This document shows, in pieces, positions 19,774 through 30,321 of a DNA stretch of 64,000 nt. Positions within the stretch are counted from its first letter, which is position 1; every line of letters begins with the position of its first letter. Below the pieces are notes generated by a model that had not been told where the DNA came from, did not search any database, and saw only the letters and a program-made list of their open reading frames with translations. The translations under genes were made by a program, and so were the position numbers. The DNA is from Teratosphaeria epicoccoides (Eukaryota > Ascomycota > Dothideomycetes > Mycosphaerellales > Teratosphaeriaceae), in assembly GCA_021401465.1 (NCBI GenBank), contig JADDMT010000039.1:1-64000 (forward strand). Direction: 5' to 3'.

Positions 19774-22692
19774 TCAGCCATCACGTCCTTCGCATTCCCA
19801 TACCCCTCTCCCTTTTCCCAAAATAGTCGACTTCCGATACTGTACCGCCGCCCTCTTCTTTCCTATCACATCCGCAATTTCCCTCATCGTCTTCCCGTCA
19901 TTCGTCAACTGCACCAGCCTCCTCACCTCCTCCTCCGTCCACACCTCCTTCGCTGGACTTCTCCTCAACCACTTCACAAAATCCTCCCGTACCAGTTTGT
20001 CCCTATACTCCGACAAAAACGCATCAACACCACCTACTGACCTCCCCAGCCTGCCAGCAATCTGCTCGGCGTCCAGCTTCTCGTCAAAGTAGAGACGGCG
20101 CAGCGTTTCGATGTCTGTGTCTGACCATCTGCGGTGAGAGCGGCTGGTTGCAGATGCTCCCATGTTAGACCCATACGTTTTCGTGCGACCCAGGATCCAC
20201 CTGACTCCGTTCTCGCTTCGCGACAAGGCCTCCGCGATTTCTTCCAGCGACTTGCCCTCGCGCCTCAAAGCCTTCGCCTGCTCTATCTCCGCCGGCCTCC
20301 AGATTCTCGTCGTCCTCCTCTCGCCCGCGACATGATCAATCCCCTTCCTTTTCCGCAGCTGTTGAAGTGCGTGTACCGAGGTGTTGAGACGAGATGCAAT
20401 TTTGGACTCCGGCATGCCCGACGCCAAAAGGGATTTGATCTCGTCGACTTCCGCTGCTGACCAGATTTGCTTAGGGCGCTTCGGCTTCTCCTGGCCTTCT
20501 TTAGCCTCAAGGCCGTGCTTATCGCGCGGAGCGAGACCCTCCGTCAGCGTCCTATCCAGGTCCGTTGCGATATTTTGAGACGTAAGAGATGTATCGCTGC
20601 AGAGCTGCTCCTGCTGTACCAGTTCAGCTTCTGTCCAGGGTCGCTCGCCGACAGCGTTGTCCGGTGCATCTTGGGACGGAGAGGACTTACAGCCCGGATG
20701 GGTGCTCTCGGGCGCAGACTCCACTGGCAGATTGGAGTGTGTCTCACTTGGTCTAGCGGCAGCTGTGTGCTTGTCTCCAGGCTTTTCAGTCACAGCAACA
20801 GATCCGGACCAGTGATTGGTACTGGATGCGATGTCGGGCTCAAAGTTCCGGCCTGGGTCTGGCGCTACAACCTTGAAGTTGGCATTGGAAGGTTCAGACC
20901 CATCGCCTGGTCGATTCAATAGCCATGTTGGTGCTCGCCTCCGCAGTCCCAACTTTCGCCTTTGCAGTTGAACGGCTGTTTCGGACCTGTTCAGCTTTGT
21001 CGCGATGCCTGAATCTGCCGTGCCCTGCAACACGAGCTCTTTCAGGGCTGTGAGATCGGCATTGGTCCAATACCTGGGCTTGAATTTGGTTTTCTCCTTC
21101 ACTTTCACGCCGTCGGCCGTGAGTAGGAGATGGTTCCGTTTCGCAGATGCCACACCGAGTCGAGTCCTGCCAAGCCTCCGCGCGATCTGAAAGTCGCCAA
21201 GACCTTGCTCAGTGAGTAGACGGAGGGCCTCAATCTCTTCAGCCGACCAAATCGCGGGTCGAGGGCCATGGAAGAGACGGTCTGAGTTGAGGTTGACAGG
21301 TGGTACAAGCTTTCTACGACGAAGACTGCTGACTCCAGAGCGGGTGCGTTGAAGTTTTTCCGCAATCTGTTGGTCACTCCAACCTTGGGATGCCAACTGC
21401 TGCAGCTCCTTCACCTCATCCGGCAGCCAAGCGCGCATTTCCTGCCCCAATGTAGAGTCGTGGACCATAGACGGGGCAGTCGAACGCCGAAAGATGCCAC
21501 CGAAGTATTTGCCATCCTCAGATATACGTACGATGCCGAGTTGCTCGCGCTTGGCGTTGATTGAGAGCTTGGTTCTTCCAAGCTTTTTGCCAATATCAGC
21601 GTCATTCAAACCCTCTTCAAGTAGCTTGTTCAGCTGTGTGACCTCCTGCTCGGTCCAGAAGTTCATTCTTTTCGTAGATCTCCGCATTTTTGCAATCCAA
21701 CTCGGAGTTCTGCCCATCAGCCGTGCGATCTCAACGTCACTACGACCTTCCCTAAAGAATTCGTCCAGGCGATCCCGCTCTTCCTTCGTCCAATGGTAGC
21801 CACGTTTACCAACCAATTTGCGCCTTCGCATGATGATCACGGAACTGGTACTTCGTAACAGGGCGCGAGCAATCTGCTGATCGGAAAAGCCTTCGCGAAA
21901 CATCTGCTCCAGCCTAACCATGTCCTCACGTTCCCATCGTCTGTTCCGTGGGAGCGGTGCATGGGAATCTTCGCGTTTGTGCACACTTTGGACATGGAAA
22001 TGAAGCTCAGCTAACGGCATGAACTTCTCGCATGTCGGACACATTGCCAAAGATGAGGAGACTTGGAAGATGTCTTGACTGTCCTGCCCAGCATTTTTAG
22101 GTGAAGCGAGGGATGAAGATGACACAGATGCTCCAGCGGCTTCGTCATGATGCGGTCCAGACTGCGTTGAGTGATCTGGTTCCGGACTTTCCATCTGGGT
22201 ACTGGCTGCCCTCTTCGAGTCGTGTTTGGGATCAAGCCCGGCGAAGTTGTCGACAGCGTCTGGACTTCTCGTGGACTCCGAACCGTGGCATACTCTCGCA
22301 TGCTGGTCCATTTGGTTGGATAGCACAAAGCGCCCGCAATGCTGACACATGGCCTTTGCCGGCTTGACGGTCATTTCATTCATGAGACCGGCAGCCCTGG
22401 GATCCTGTTCTCGGGATTCAAACACACTCCGTGGATGTATGCTGGGGTGATGAGTTGCAATATGCGTTTCCAGGTGTCCGGCTGGCAGCCATGACCAACA
22501 GTGGTGGCATAGGTCACGCTTGGGAGGTGCAGATGGCGATTTGAGACTCTCAGTCCGTGTGTCACCGTCTAGCTGGCGATGGATGAAAGCTGAATGGAAA
22601 GGTCTGTACAGTGTCGTGCTGCGTGGTTCTGGACTGGCAAATTGGAGGCGGATGATTGACCTCCATGTTGAACGACTGAGCATAGTCCTCAT
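19774..22692 (-). CDS. protein with three C2H2-like fingers and about eleven HTH/Myb-like repeats
   Basis: Single exon of 972 residues. The first about 37 residues are Arg/Ser-rich and almost acid-free (MRTMLSRSTWRSIIRLQF), resembling a mitochondrial presequence. Three zinc-binding motifs follow: C62/C65/H77/H81-82, C116/C119/H131/C135-H136 and C218/C221/H233/H238. From residue 253 to the end about eleven copies of a 40-50 residue unit recur. Each has a leading Trp, an acidic first helix, a G-x-(S/A)-D-x-x-I-A turn and an R-(T/S)-x-x-(A/G)-(V/I) recognition-like helix. Clear Trp starts are at 301, 346, 422, 482, 542, 686 (degenerate), 744, 798, 856 and 918. The units resemble SANT/Myb or Sigma70-region-4-like helix-turn-helix modules. 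DNA binding is expected; the target and compartment are unknown. I recognise no named protein of this architecture. Confidence 0.8.
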   Translation of the reverse strand: MRTMLSRSTWRSIIRLQFASPEPRSTTLYRPFHSAFIHRQLDGDTRTESLKSPSAPPKRDLCHHCWSWLPAGHLETHIATHHPSIHPRSVFESREQDPRAAGLMNEMTVKPAKAMCQHCGRFVLSNQMDQHARVCHGSESTRSPDAVDNFAGLDPKHDSKRAASTQMESPEPDHSTQSGPHHDEAAGASVSSSSLASPKNAGQDSQDIFQVSSSLAMCPTCEKFMPLAELHFHVQSVHKREDSHAPLPRNRRWEREDMVRLEQMFREGFSDQQIARALLRSTSSVIIMRRRKLVGKRGYHWTKEERDRLDEFFREGRSDVEIARLMGRTPSWIAKMRRSTKRMNFWTEQEVTQLNKLLEEGLNDADIGKKLGRTKLSINAKREQLGIVRISEDGKYFGGIFRRSTAPSMVHDSTLGQEMRAWLPDEVKELQQLASQGWSDQQIAEKLQRTRSGVSSLRRRKLVPPVNLNSDRLFHGPRPAIWSAEEIEALRLLTEQGLGDFQIARRLGRTRLGVASAKRNHLLLTADGVKVKEKTKFKPRYWTNADLTALKELVLQGTADSGIATKLNRSETAVQLQRRKLGLRRRAPTWLLNRPGDGSEPSNANFKVVAPDPGRNFEPDIASSTNHWSGSVAVTEKPGDKHTAAARPSETHSNLPVESAPESTHPGCKSSPSQDAPDNAVGERPWTEAELVQQEQLCSDTSLTSQNIATDLDRTLTEGLAPRDKHGLEAKEGQEKPKRPKQIWSAAEVDEIKSLLASGMPESKIASRLNTSVHALQQLRKRKGIDHVAGERRTTRIWRPAEIEQAKALRREGKSLEEIAEALSRSENGVRWILGRTKTYGSNMGASATSRSHRRWSDTDIETLRRLYFDEKLDAEQIAGRLGRSVGGVDAFLSEYRDKLVREDFVKWLRRSPAKEVWTEEEVRRLVQLTNDGKTMREIADVIGKKRAAVQYRKSTILGKGRGVWECEGRDG

Positions 22693-23122
22693 CCAGGTTC
22701 ATGTTGACCAGCGACCGGCTCTCAACAGCCTAGCCGAGAGGAAGAAAGCAGTCCGAGTCGGTTCGGGCAGTTCGATTGTGCATCGGCGATGATGGGAATG
22801 ATAATGGAATATGCATATTGAAGAGAACATTGATGAAGGAGATGGGAAAAGCAAGATCCCGGATTCCTTCTTCGGCATAGCGTCGTTACCATCGGCACAC
22901 CTGCCGGTCGTGAAACATGGAAACTAGGCGCGTGCTTCACCTCCATACTAACGATCAGCGGTGCAAAACATCGAGTTTCTTACGACGACCGCTTCAATTT
23001 ACCCATGGGCTTTCGATAGTCAGAAGCGATACGAGTAAAACGGTGCTTACGACAAACTAAGCCAGATTATCACATTATACCAATACCAATACCAAGCCGC
23101 CTGACTGGCGCAAACACCCACG
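22693..23122. promoter_or_regulatory. divergent promoter region
   Basis: A 430-bp gap separates the starts of the HTH-repeat gene (minus) and RPN5 (plus). No open frame of note. Core elements were not identified with confidence. Confidence 0.4.
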
Positions 23123-24694
23123 ATGGCGTCCGATGGCAGCATTCTCAAGGCTGACAAGGACTACACCAAAGAAGTCGACGCCGTCGTCCCTGAGTCCCAA
23201 TCCCTGGCCAAGTCTGGGCAGACTCAGCAAGCAATCGATAAGCTGTTGGCCTTGGAGAAGCAGACCCGTCAGTCATCAGATCTACCGTCGACGAACAGAT
23301 TATTGGTGGCCATTGTGACGATCGCGAAGGAGAGCGGGGACTGGAATCTGTTGAACGAGCAGGTGCAGGTGCTGAGCAAGAAGCATGGACAGCTCAAGCA
23401 GGCCATCACCCGCATGGTTCAGACCGTCATGGGATTCTTGGATGAGACGCCCAGCCGCGAAGTCAAGCTGAGCGTGATTGAGACGTTACGGACAGTGACG
23501 GAGGGGAAGGTGAGAAACAGATCCGAGTATCGGCATACTTGGAAGGGGCGCTGACCTGAAGACAACCAGATCTTCGTTGAGGTGGAGCGCGCTCGCGTCA
23601 CCCGCATCCTGTCCAACATCAAGCGCGAACAAGGCGACATTGCCGCCGCCACCGACATCTTGTGCGAGCTGCAGGTGGAGACTTTCGGGTCGATGAGCAG
23701 ACGAGAAAAGACGGAATTCATCCTCGAGCAAGTGGCGTTGTGTATACAAAAAGGCGACTGGACACAAGCAGGCATCCTCGGCCGTAAGATCAGCACACGA
23801 TATTTTGCGCGCAAGCCGAAGCAGACGCCGGAGGAGATCGAGAAGAGGAGAGAGCAGAGGGAAGAGCACGCGAGGAAGAATGCAGATACGGCCGTGGGCG
23901 AGGATGCCATCGTGGATCCCGAAGAGGAGGACGTGACCGACCTCAAGCTCAGATACTACGAGCAGCAGATCACGTTGGCGAAGCACGAGGACAAGTACCT
24001 GGAAGCTTGCAAGCACTACCGGAGCGTCCTGGACACTGAGGCAGTCGAGACGAATCCGGAAATGCTCAAGGCGACACTACAGCGGGCCATCTACTTCATC
24101 CTGCTTGCGCCGTACAACAATGAGCAATCTGACCTCCTGCATCGCATTGCGCAAGACTCCCGCATCAACAGCACTGTACCGACTGAAGGCCAGTTACTGA
24201 AGCTATTCACTGTACCGGAGCTGATGCGCTGGCCAAGCATTGAAAAGAATTTCGGGCCACACCTCACAGTCACCGACATATTTTCCGCGCAAAAGGATGC
24301 GAAGGACGAGCAGAGACATCAACGCTGGCTCGACCTCAGAAAGCGCGTCATCGAGCACAATGTCCGCGTCGTCGCCAAGTACTACACCCGCGTCACTTTC
24401 TCACGCCTCACGTCTCTTCTCGACCTGCCGCCGCAGGAGACTGAAAACTATATCTCCGATCTGGTGGTCAGCAAGACAATATATGCGAGGATCGATCGGC
24501 CAGCAGGCGTGGTGTCATTCGAGAAGACGCGGGACGCGGATGAGGTGCTGAATGAGTGGTCAGGCAACATGAAGAGTCTGTTGGGCTTGCTGGAGCGGAT
24601 CGATCACCTCATCACTAAGGAGGAGATGATGGCGAGAATTGCGCCCAAGGAGCAGACGAAGGGGAGCGGGTTGAAGACAGCCAAGGCGCACTAA
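23123..24694 (+). CDS. 26S proteasome lid subunit Rpn5 (PSMD12)
   Basis: Two exons, 23123-23509 and 23570-24694, with a 60-bp intron (GTGAGA donor, CTGAC branch, ACCAG acceptor) in phase 0. Product 503 residues, the usual Rpn5 length. The N-terminus is helical repeat (AIDKLLALEKQTRQ). RRREKTEFILEQ-like and YFARKPKQTPEE segments are followed by KLRYYEQQITLAKHED. A C-terminal PCI domain runs from about 330 to 480 (HNVRVVAKYYTRVTFSRL, LLDLPPQETENYISDLV). It ends in a helix that joins the lid helical bundle. It is a structural subunit of the proteasome regulatory particle. Start chosen at the first ATG with a normal context. Confidence 0.95.
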
Positions 24695-25159
24695 TCGCCA
24701 CAAGTTGTGTTGGTCAAGAGCGCGAGTTGACCCGGCATTGACCTTTCGCAGTATCGCTGGTCCCATAATTTTCTGCGAGCTAGCTGGAAGATATGGGCTT
24801 CAGCTGACAGTCGAATACTGACAGGTACAGCCGAGAAGAGAACCAAAGCATCGCTAGATAGAAGTCGCATGCAAGCATATGAGTGTATCATTTTGTATGA
24901 CTAGACGATGGGACATGTCCAATTCGCAGGATGCATCAATCAAGAAGTCAGAATGCCGTGTGAGCTTTCCACGCATCTTATCACGATCCTTTTTTGTTGG
25001 CACAAGACTAGAAGCCACGAGTCACAGAGTGTGTCACTCACGTACAGCTAAAGAGCTGATATCAGAATGACATGATATCATCGGCATAGTACAGTCGCAA
25101 CGGTATAGACGGTATCCATCTACCACCCCTAAACACATTCACCAAACTCTCTCGACGCC
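24695..25159. other. intergenic
   Basis: AT-richer than the flanking genes, with no frame worth calling. It contains the 3' region of RPN5. Confidence 0.5.
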
Positions 25160-25393
25160 TCAGCAATGACACCCGCCCGCCCCCTTTCCTCCTCCACCTC
25201 CCAACCAACCATCCCCTCCCCTTCCCGATAACGGTAACATGTCATCTCCATACGTCATAGGTCCATCCGGCAACTCTCCCGTCTGAGAATAGCTTCGCAC
25301 AGACCCCGTCATAAAACGACCATACACTGCCCTCGAACAATGCCGCCCTCGATCCTGCATTGACCCTGCTGCGCCCTCAAAACCCTCTGCCAT
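25160..25393 (-). CDS. possible small Gly-rich protein, 77 residues
   Basis: The frame begins MAEGFEGAAGSMQDRG in a good start context (AAAATGGCA). It contains SYSQTGELPDGPMTYGDD and ends in a Gly-rich tail with CHC. The mix of residues and the start context are gene-like, but I recognise no family. It could also be one exon of a longer gene or a chance frame. It stands alone between RPN5 and the 788-residue unknown. Confidence 0.3.
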   Translation of the reverse strand: MAEGFEGAAGSMQDRGRHCSRAVYGRFMTGSVRSYSQTGELPDGPMTYGDDMLPLSGRGGDGWLGGGGGKGAGGCHC

Positions 25394-25973
25394 TTTCACA
25401 GCATGCACGGCCGCAGTCAACGGATCCGCGGTACTCCCAAATCATGAGCGGCGGGTGCGCAGTCTTGGCTTCCCAGGTCCCTCCAAAGGGAGAGAGAGAT
25501 CGGGTAGAGGAGTGGGTGCGCGAAGCGAATGTGCGACCGTCCTGCTGTACCGTGTACGCTGGCTTAGCGGCCTATGTATTGTCTCTCGAGATGGCACCAA
25601 AGAAGGACAGGTCCCTCAAGGACCAACATCGCGACAAATGGTACAATGCTGCGTCAGATTCAACGATTCAATATACCATTCTCGCACAGATATAAAATAC
25701 CTAGTTCAGACGTATACCCCCTATGTAAGACAGCTAATTTATAGCTGACACTACTATTATGGAGTTGGAGGAAGAAGAGGCCACAATCTATTCATCAACT
25801 ACGTACACATAGTCTTGACTAGATTGCTTAGATTCCTGCTTGCTGCGACTGGGAAGACAACTTTACTATGAGAGAAATGTATGTACACATAGCTGGCTGT
25901 CATTTGGGTGCTACACCACTGTTCGCTTAGGTGGTCGCAAACTACCTGCGGTTCAACATGAAGTCGCAGCAAT
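25394..25973. other. intergenic
   Basis: About 580 bp, AT-rich from 25660 onward. It probably holds the promoter of the gene starting at 25974. No clear element. Confidence 0.4.
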
Positions 25974-28340
25974 ATGACGTTGAAGCGTCCCACAGTTGTA
26001 CGCCGTTGCCATGCCGACCTGAGACCGCCAGCCAAAACACACTTTATGATCAGAACATCAAGCCATGCGAATCTAGGTATGGATTCATATAGCGGACATG
26101 TTCAAGCAGATATTTCTATCAAAAGAGACGAGTCAAAAACCAACAGACTCCCAAAGGCCGCATCCAAACGAAAGCGCAGAATCGATGATATTCCTTGGAC
26201 GGCTTCAAGGTGTAATAGATTGCTACGCACAATCACATCTCGCATCCACATCTTGCAGAGGCTGTCTGCATCCAACAGAATACCCTCTTCTCAAGAGACT
26301 GATCAGGCCCATCATACAATAAGTGCCCTCATCGACGGCCCTGCTTTTGCACCGGTCTGGACGCCTTCCAAAGATCCAGAATGGTTTCCTTCCGCGTCAA
26401 GAGCCGTCAAGACGTATGGCGGAAGGAAGAGCGGCAAGCATCTAGAGTCAAAGCCCAAAGTCAAAGACAGAAGAGCCGTTCGGGATGATTTGGGCTTGTC
26501 GACTCCCTTTGTCAGGCGGATGCTAAAGCCGGACAGTTCAGAGTCGCTGCTTGCACCACGAGATGAGCTCTCGACGAATGCTCGTGTGACGGTGGAAGCT
26601 TACGAGGCTGGGGCCCTTGGTACTTCACGGCGAGAAGAAACGAGGAAGCGTATGCCAAAATTGCTGCCGTTGAGGCCAACGACGACGGCGGACGAAGCAT
26701 ACCTCCATTTGACGACAAGTCTGTCCAGCTTCTTGCATGCCACTAAACCGCAAGGTCCTGATAAAAGAGTCGGAACTTCGTCTCTGAAGTCGGTGTGTTT
26801 GCGAAAAGTACCAGAGTACATTCAAGACCTGGAGACGGAGCAGCGTGAGGAGTCATGCGATGAGGACGTACGCGACATGACGTATGACATTTATACTGAG
26901 CTTGAGGCATTGGGAACGACCGGCAGTGCGGGTTTACGGGAGACTGTACGAGCTCACGGCATATGGCATATCGAGAGGGCCATCTTGGACAAGCTAATAC
27001 CCGCCAGGACGATTGAGGAACTCATCCTGGTCTGTCAACAAGCTGTGGAAGCGGGCGCAGAAGCTCGACGTCTGTCCAATGCGGTGCTCCAAGCCTCTCC
27101 TACGAAAAGGGCCTTCCAAAGTGCCTTGCTCACGCACGACTCCAGCTCCTCCCTCATCTTGCAAAGTCTCGACCATCTTCTCGACCAGCCCAATTTAGCT
27201 CTTGCGCAACCACTATCGGACTTGTGTCAGCAGCAAGGGTACCGCCGTATGCTGCTCCAAGCGTCGATTGATGAGATGCGGAGCACAGAAGTCATCGCCT
27301 TATCATCTGCGTTATCGCGGATGAACACTAACCAGGTCACAGCCGCCGCCTCGAAACAGTCCAGAGATATGGCTCGGCAGCTTGCGGCCAGCTTCGCAGC
27401 TATAGCAGTAAGTTGTGGCGCTTCTGGGACCAGATATGCAGAGACTGTGCATCGGTCCGCGACGCTCGCCGTCCTCGAGGCACACGAGACTGAACAGACG
27501 ACAACAGAGTCAGGAAGTACGCCATTTCTGCTCGCCAGTGTGCTCTTGCAAGTCGACAAAGCTGCCGCCGAGTCCAACCTACAATTTGCCGGGTTGAAGA
27601 AGTTAGCTGCGCAAGTATCACATGGTGTTTGCATCCAGGTTCTGGGACCACAGAATGCCAAGGGCACAACCACCTTCGTCAGCGACGTGGCCAATATCAT
27701 CGGGCGTTTCGACGCTGCGGCTGGAGACCACTACCTATTCGATACCACGCACAAGCTAATACGAGCTGCCTCAGTTGAGCCTGAGTCGGTCGCCTCTTCA
27801 CTTCTTCGACGCATGGCACTTGACGGCGCTGCGGCCTATGCCGAGAAGCGGCAATCTAAGGAAAGCCACCTGTTCGTCGAAGAGATTGAAGATGTAATAC
27901 TGCATGGGGCCAAACTTGCTACCGCCACTACTCCTGCTGCAAAACCTAAGCATGACTATTGGTGGGAGGAGGGGTTGTGTGAATGGATCGCAAAGACGCC
28001 GGTCATCGTACGCGAGGTTGAGCATGTGGGCTCAGGCCAGCAGCTCACACTATCACCAAGCGAAATGATGGACGATCAGGGTGGCTTGACTGACGACACG
28101 CTTCTGACGAGGGTCGACGACCCAGATGAAACAGATTCCGACGAGCTTGCCTTGTCGATGCGAAAGCCGAAAGTCCAGAAGAAGCGGAAACTGGACTGCA
28201 GCTCAATCCGGCTTTTGCCATTTCGGCCAAGCCGGACGCGGACGCGGAAAAGACCGCGTTCTGGACCGGCTGTCTCTTCGAGCTGGGACTATAGCTTCCC
28301 TGTAACCGGGCAAGCCGATGATGACGAGCTGAGCATTTAG
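25974..28340 (+). CDS. conserved-looking fungal protein of unknown function, 788 residues
   Basis: Single exon. The N-terminal 170 residues are basic, with nuclear-signal-like clusters (PKAASKRKRRIDD at about 60). A segment follows, KDPEWFPSASRAVKTYGGRK, that looks like a short conserved motif. Residues about 290-680 are Ala/Leu/Ser-rich and helical, compatible with an alpha-solenoid or long helical domain. The C-terminus has a second basic cluster (RKPKVQKKRKL) and an Arg-rich patch, then an acidic end (DDDELSI). The two basic clusters suggest a nuclear protein. I do not recognise the family and propose no function. An internal Met at about residue 25 or 36 is an alternative start. Confidence 0.7.
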   Translation: MTLKRPTVVRRCHADLRPPAKTHFMIRTSSHANLGMDSYSGHVQADISIKRDESKTNRLPKAASKRKRRIDDIPWTASRCNRLLRTITSRIHILQRLSASNRIPSSQETDQAHHTISALIDGPAFAPVWTPSKDPEWFPSASRAVKTYGGRKSGKHLESKPKVKDRRAVRDDLGLSTPFVRRMLKPDSSESLLAPRDELSTNARVTVEAYEAGALGTSRREETRKRMPKLLPLRPTTTADEAYLHLTTSLSSFLHATKPQGPDKRVGTSSLKSVCLRKVPEYIQDLETEQREESCDEDVRDMTYDIYTELEALGTTGSAGLRETVRAHGIWHIERAILDKLIPARTIEELILVCQQAVEAGAEARRLSNAVLQASPTKRAFQSALLTHDSSSSLILQSLDHLLDQPNLALAQPLSDLCQQQGYRRMLLQASIDEMRSTEVIALSSALSRMNTNQVTAAASKQSRDMARQLAASFAAIAVSCGASGTRYAETVHRSATLAVLEAHETEQTTTESGSTPFLLASVLLQVDKAAAESNLQFAGLKKLAAQVSHGVCIQVLGPQNAKGTTTFVSDVANIIGRFDAAAGDHYLFDTTHKLIRAASVEPESVASSLLRRMALDGAAAYAEKRQSKESHLFVEEIEDVILHGAKLATATTPAAKPKHDYWWEEGLCEWIAKTPVIVREVEHVGSGQQLTLSPSEMMDDQGGLTDDTLLTRVDDPDETDSDELALSMRKPKVQKKRKLDCSSIRLLPFRPSRTRTRKRPRSGPAVSSSWDYSFPVTGQADDDELSI

Positions 28341-28592
28341 CAATTCTTCACGCTTCCCGCCGAAAGATCATCCAATTCCATTTGCCTTCGCCTATTCGAT
28401 TGACACCTCGATCCCACCTTCCAGCTTTCCATAGTTTGCTGCTGTCACGTTACAGCACCACTTTCCACCTATCATCACAACTATAACTGGCATTTGATTC
28501 GGAGAAAACTTGAACTTCATGCTCCTCTCGTTACTCCGCCGCATCCGCACCCTACCTCTCATCTTTTCATCAAACGCAACACATATTCCCGC

Positions 28593-28946
28593 TCATCGCT
28601 TAAGCTCGTCATACCAAACAATCTCTTGTTCATCATAACAATTCGCCCCAGTTGCATTCCCCTTGCCCTTACATCGATAAGCAAACACGTCCGCGGTGAT
28701 TTTCCGCGAAGACATGACCTTGCACTCGCTCTTTGTCCTGCCTAGTGGGTCATACATTGGGTCCCATTTCGCAGTGTAGTGGTAATTATTCTTGCAGACT
28801 TCTTGCGTGGCTGAGTCGACGTGATTGCCCCTTTGGTCGACGCAGTGGCAGCGGGCGTAAAGGTTCCCAGGGTCGAAGCCTATGGCAAGCATGGAGTCAA
28901 TTTGGGTGAAGAAGAGGAGGAGGATGGTGGGCAGGTAATATTGCAT
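28593..28946 (-). CDS. small secreted cysteine-containing protein
   Basis: 117 residues from the ATG at 28946. An upstream in-frame ATG exists, but starting here places a textbook signal peptide at the N-terminus (MQYYLPTILLLFFTQIDSML). The mature part, about 95 residues, has six Cys (CHC pair near 33-35, then CKNN, CKV, CKG, CYD), an even number suited to three disulfides. It is Lys/Tyr/Asp-rich. This fits a secreted small cysteine-rich protein or effector candidate of a plant-associated fungus, but no family is recognised. It is convergent with the 788-residue gene, 253 bp away. Confidence 0.65.
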   Translation of the reverse strand: MQYYLPTILLLFFTQIDSMLAIGFDPGNLYARCHCVDQRGNHVDSATQEVCKNNYHYTAKWDPMYDPLGRTKSECKVMSSRKITADVFAYRCKGKGNATGANCYDEQEIVWYDELKR

Positions 28947-30321
28947 AGTGCTGCACTTGGGTATCCGGTGGTTGGGTGGCGATCTGGATGGGAATCGCAT
29001 GGGAGCAGAAAGAGGTGTATTTGAGATATCCATGGGCTAATTGGATGATCAAATCTATGGAATGAATGCCAGAAGCTCGGCTGAGACCGGCTGATCAGAA
29101 TCGTCAGTAGTGGTAAGACAGGATTCAGGGCCCACAGCCTAGCAATGGCACCCTGTGCTGGCAAGAGTAATCGACTCTCCGCAGACGCCCCAACATGCAA
29201 ATGCCAAAGCGCAGTCCTGGATCGAGCAAGTATGGATTCGACACAGGTGATAATGCCTGAGGCCTTGATTACTCCAGCAATCAACCGCATCAATCTACTC
29301 CTTCGATATCTGAGTGCCACAGTAGATTATTGGGGAGCAGGCGGAAGATACTGGTTATAGTACCAAGACCAATCTCCTACGATGTTCGACTTGGTTCCAA
29401 TGCGAAACGTGCCACAAAATCTAATAGTAGAAAATTCGCGTCGCCGGTTGACTCATGGACATCAACCGCCGCGGTTGACTGCGAAGTGTTCAAGGCCTGA
29501 GGATGAGGGTTGCGGCGGTTGCCATTGCCTCGTATCGAGCATGCTCTCCGCGAGGCGTGCTGAGACCTTCAACTGCCGGTCTCCTGTCGCTTACTCCGAA
29601 CTCGTTTTCTCCAAGAACAATGCTCCTGCAGAGTCTACTGGCTGCCTAGCAAGCATGCTGGCCGCTGGCGTGACGCAGAGTGAAAGGCTGTTGCCATGTA
29701 CATATTTGCCAAGAATCTTCTTAAATTGTGCTTGTGTGATCGTTGATCTCCATCGAGATCGCGTGCCGCGTAGGGTGCGGTATATCAGACATCAGTACCC
29801 TCTTCGCCTGGACCCGTGATCGGGCAGGATTGCCGCATGTGCAATGCCGTAATGTGCATCATTGAGAAACCAAAGGTGGGCGACCTCTCCAAGCTGTGGC
29901 CCTTGGGCGCGGGCGGCGCAGGGATCTTCGCCGAGCCTTCGCCGACGAAATACGACGACCCTCCGGACCCTCGGAGCGCAGTAAGAGACAGGAATACATC
30001 ATGTGTCCGCGGGAATAGTTCTAGAAAGCCAAGCCTGCGATAGATTGGAGAGTTGCATACTGCAGTTTGCCAGCCGTGCAGTGGCAAGCATTTGCCTGGA
30101 CCCGAGAGATCGCCTGGAGGTGGTGCCAGACTCGATTTCAGGGCTAAATCGCCAGCGTCCTGTCGGAGCAGCTCGCGTGGAACTCAACTTTCATGGCTGT
30201 CACGCCGGATCTTGCGACCTCGAGACGTGCCGTTCGATGATATTTGTCTTGCGTCGACCTAGGAGCACAGACTCCTCTGCACCTTGTGCACGTCCACCAC
30301 AGCGTCGCCTCTCTCGGGGCA
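28947..30321. other. intergenic, about 1.4 kb
   Basis: Contains the upstream regions of the secreted protein (minus) and of SEN15 (plus). Open frames such as 29382-29819 have no protein-like features. Confidence 0.45.

Noticed and set aside
29382..29819. 145-codon plus-strand frame
   Set aside because: No protein-like pattern; it probably lies in the upstream region between two genes.
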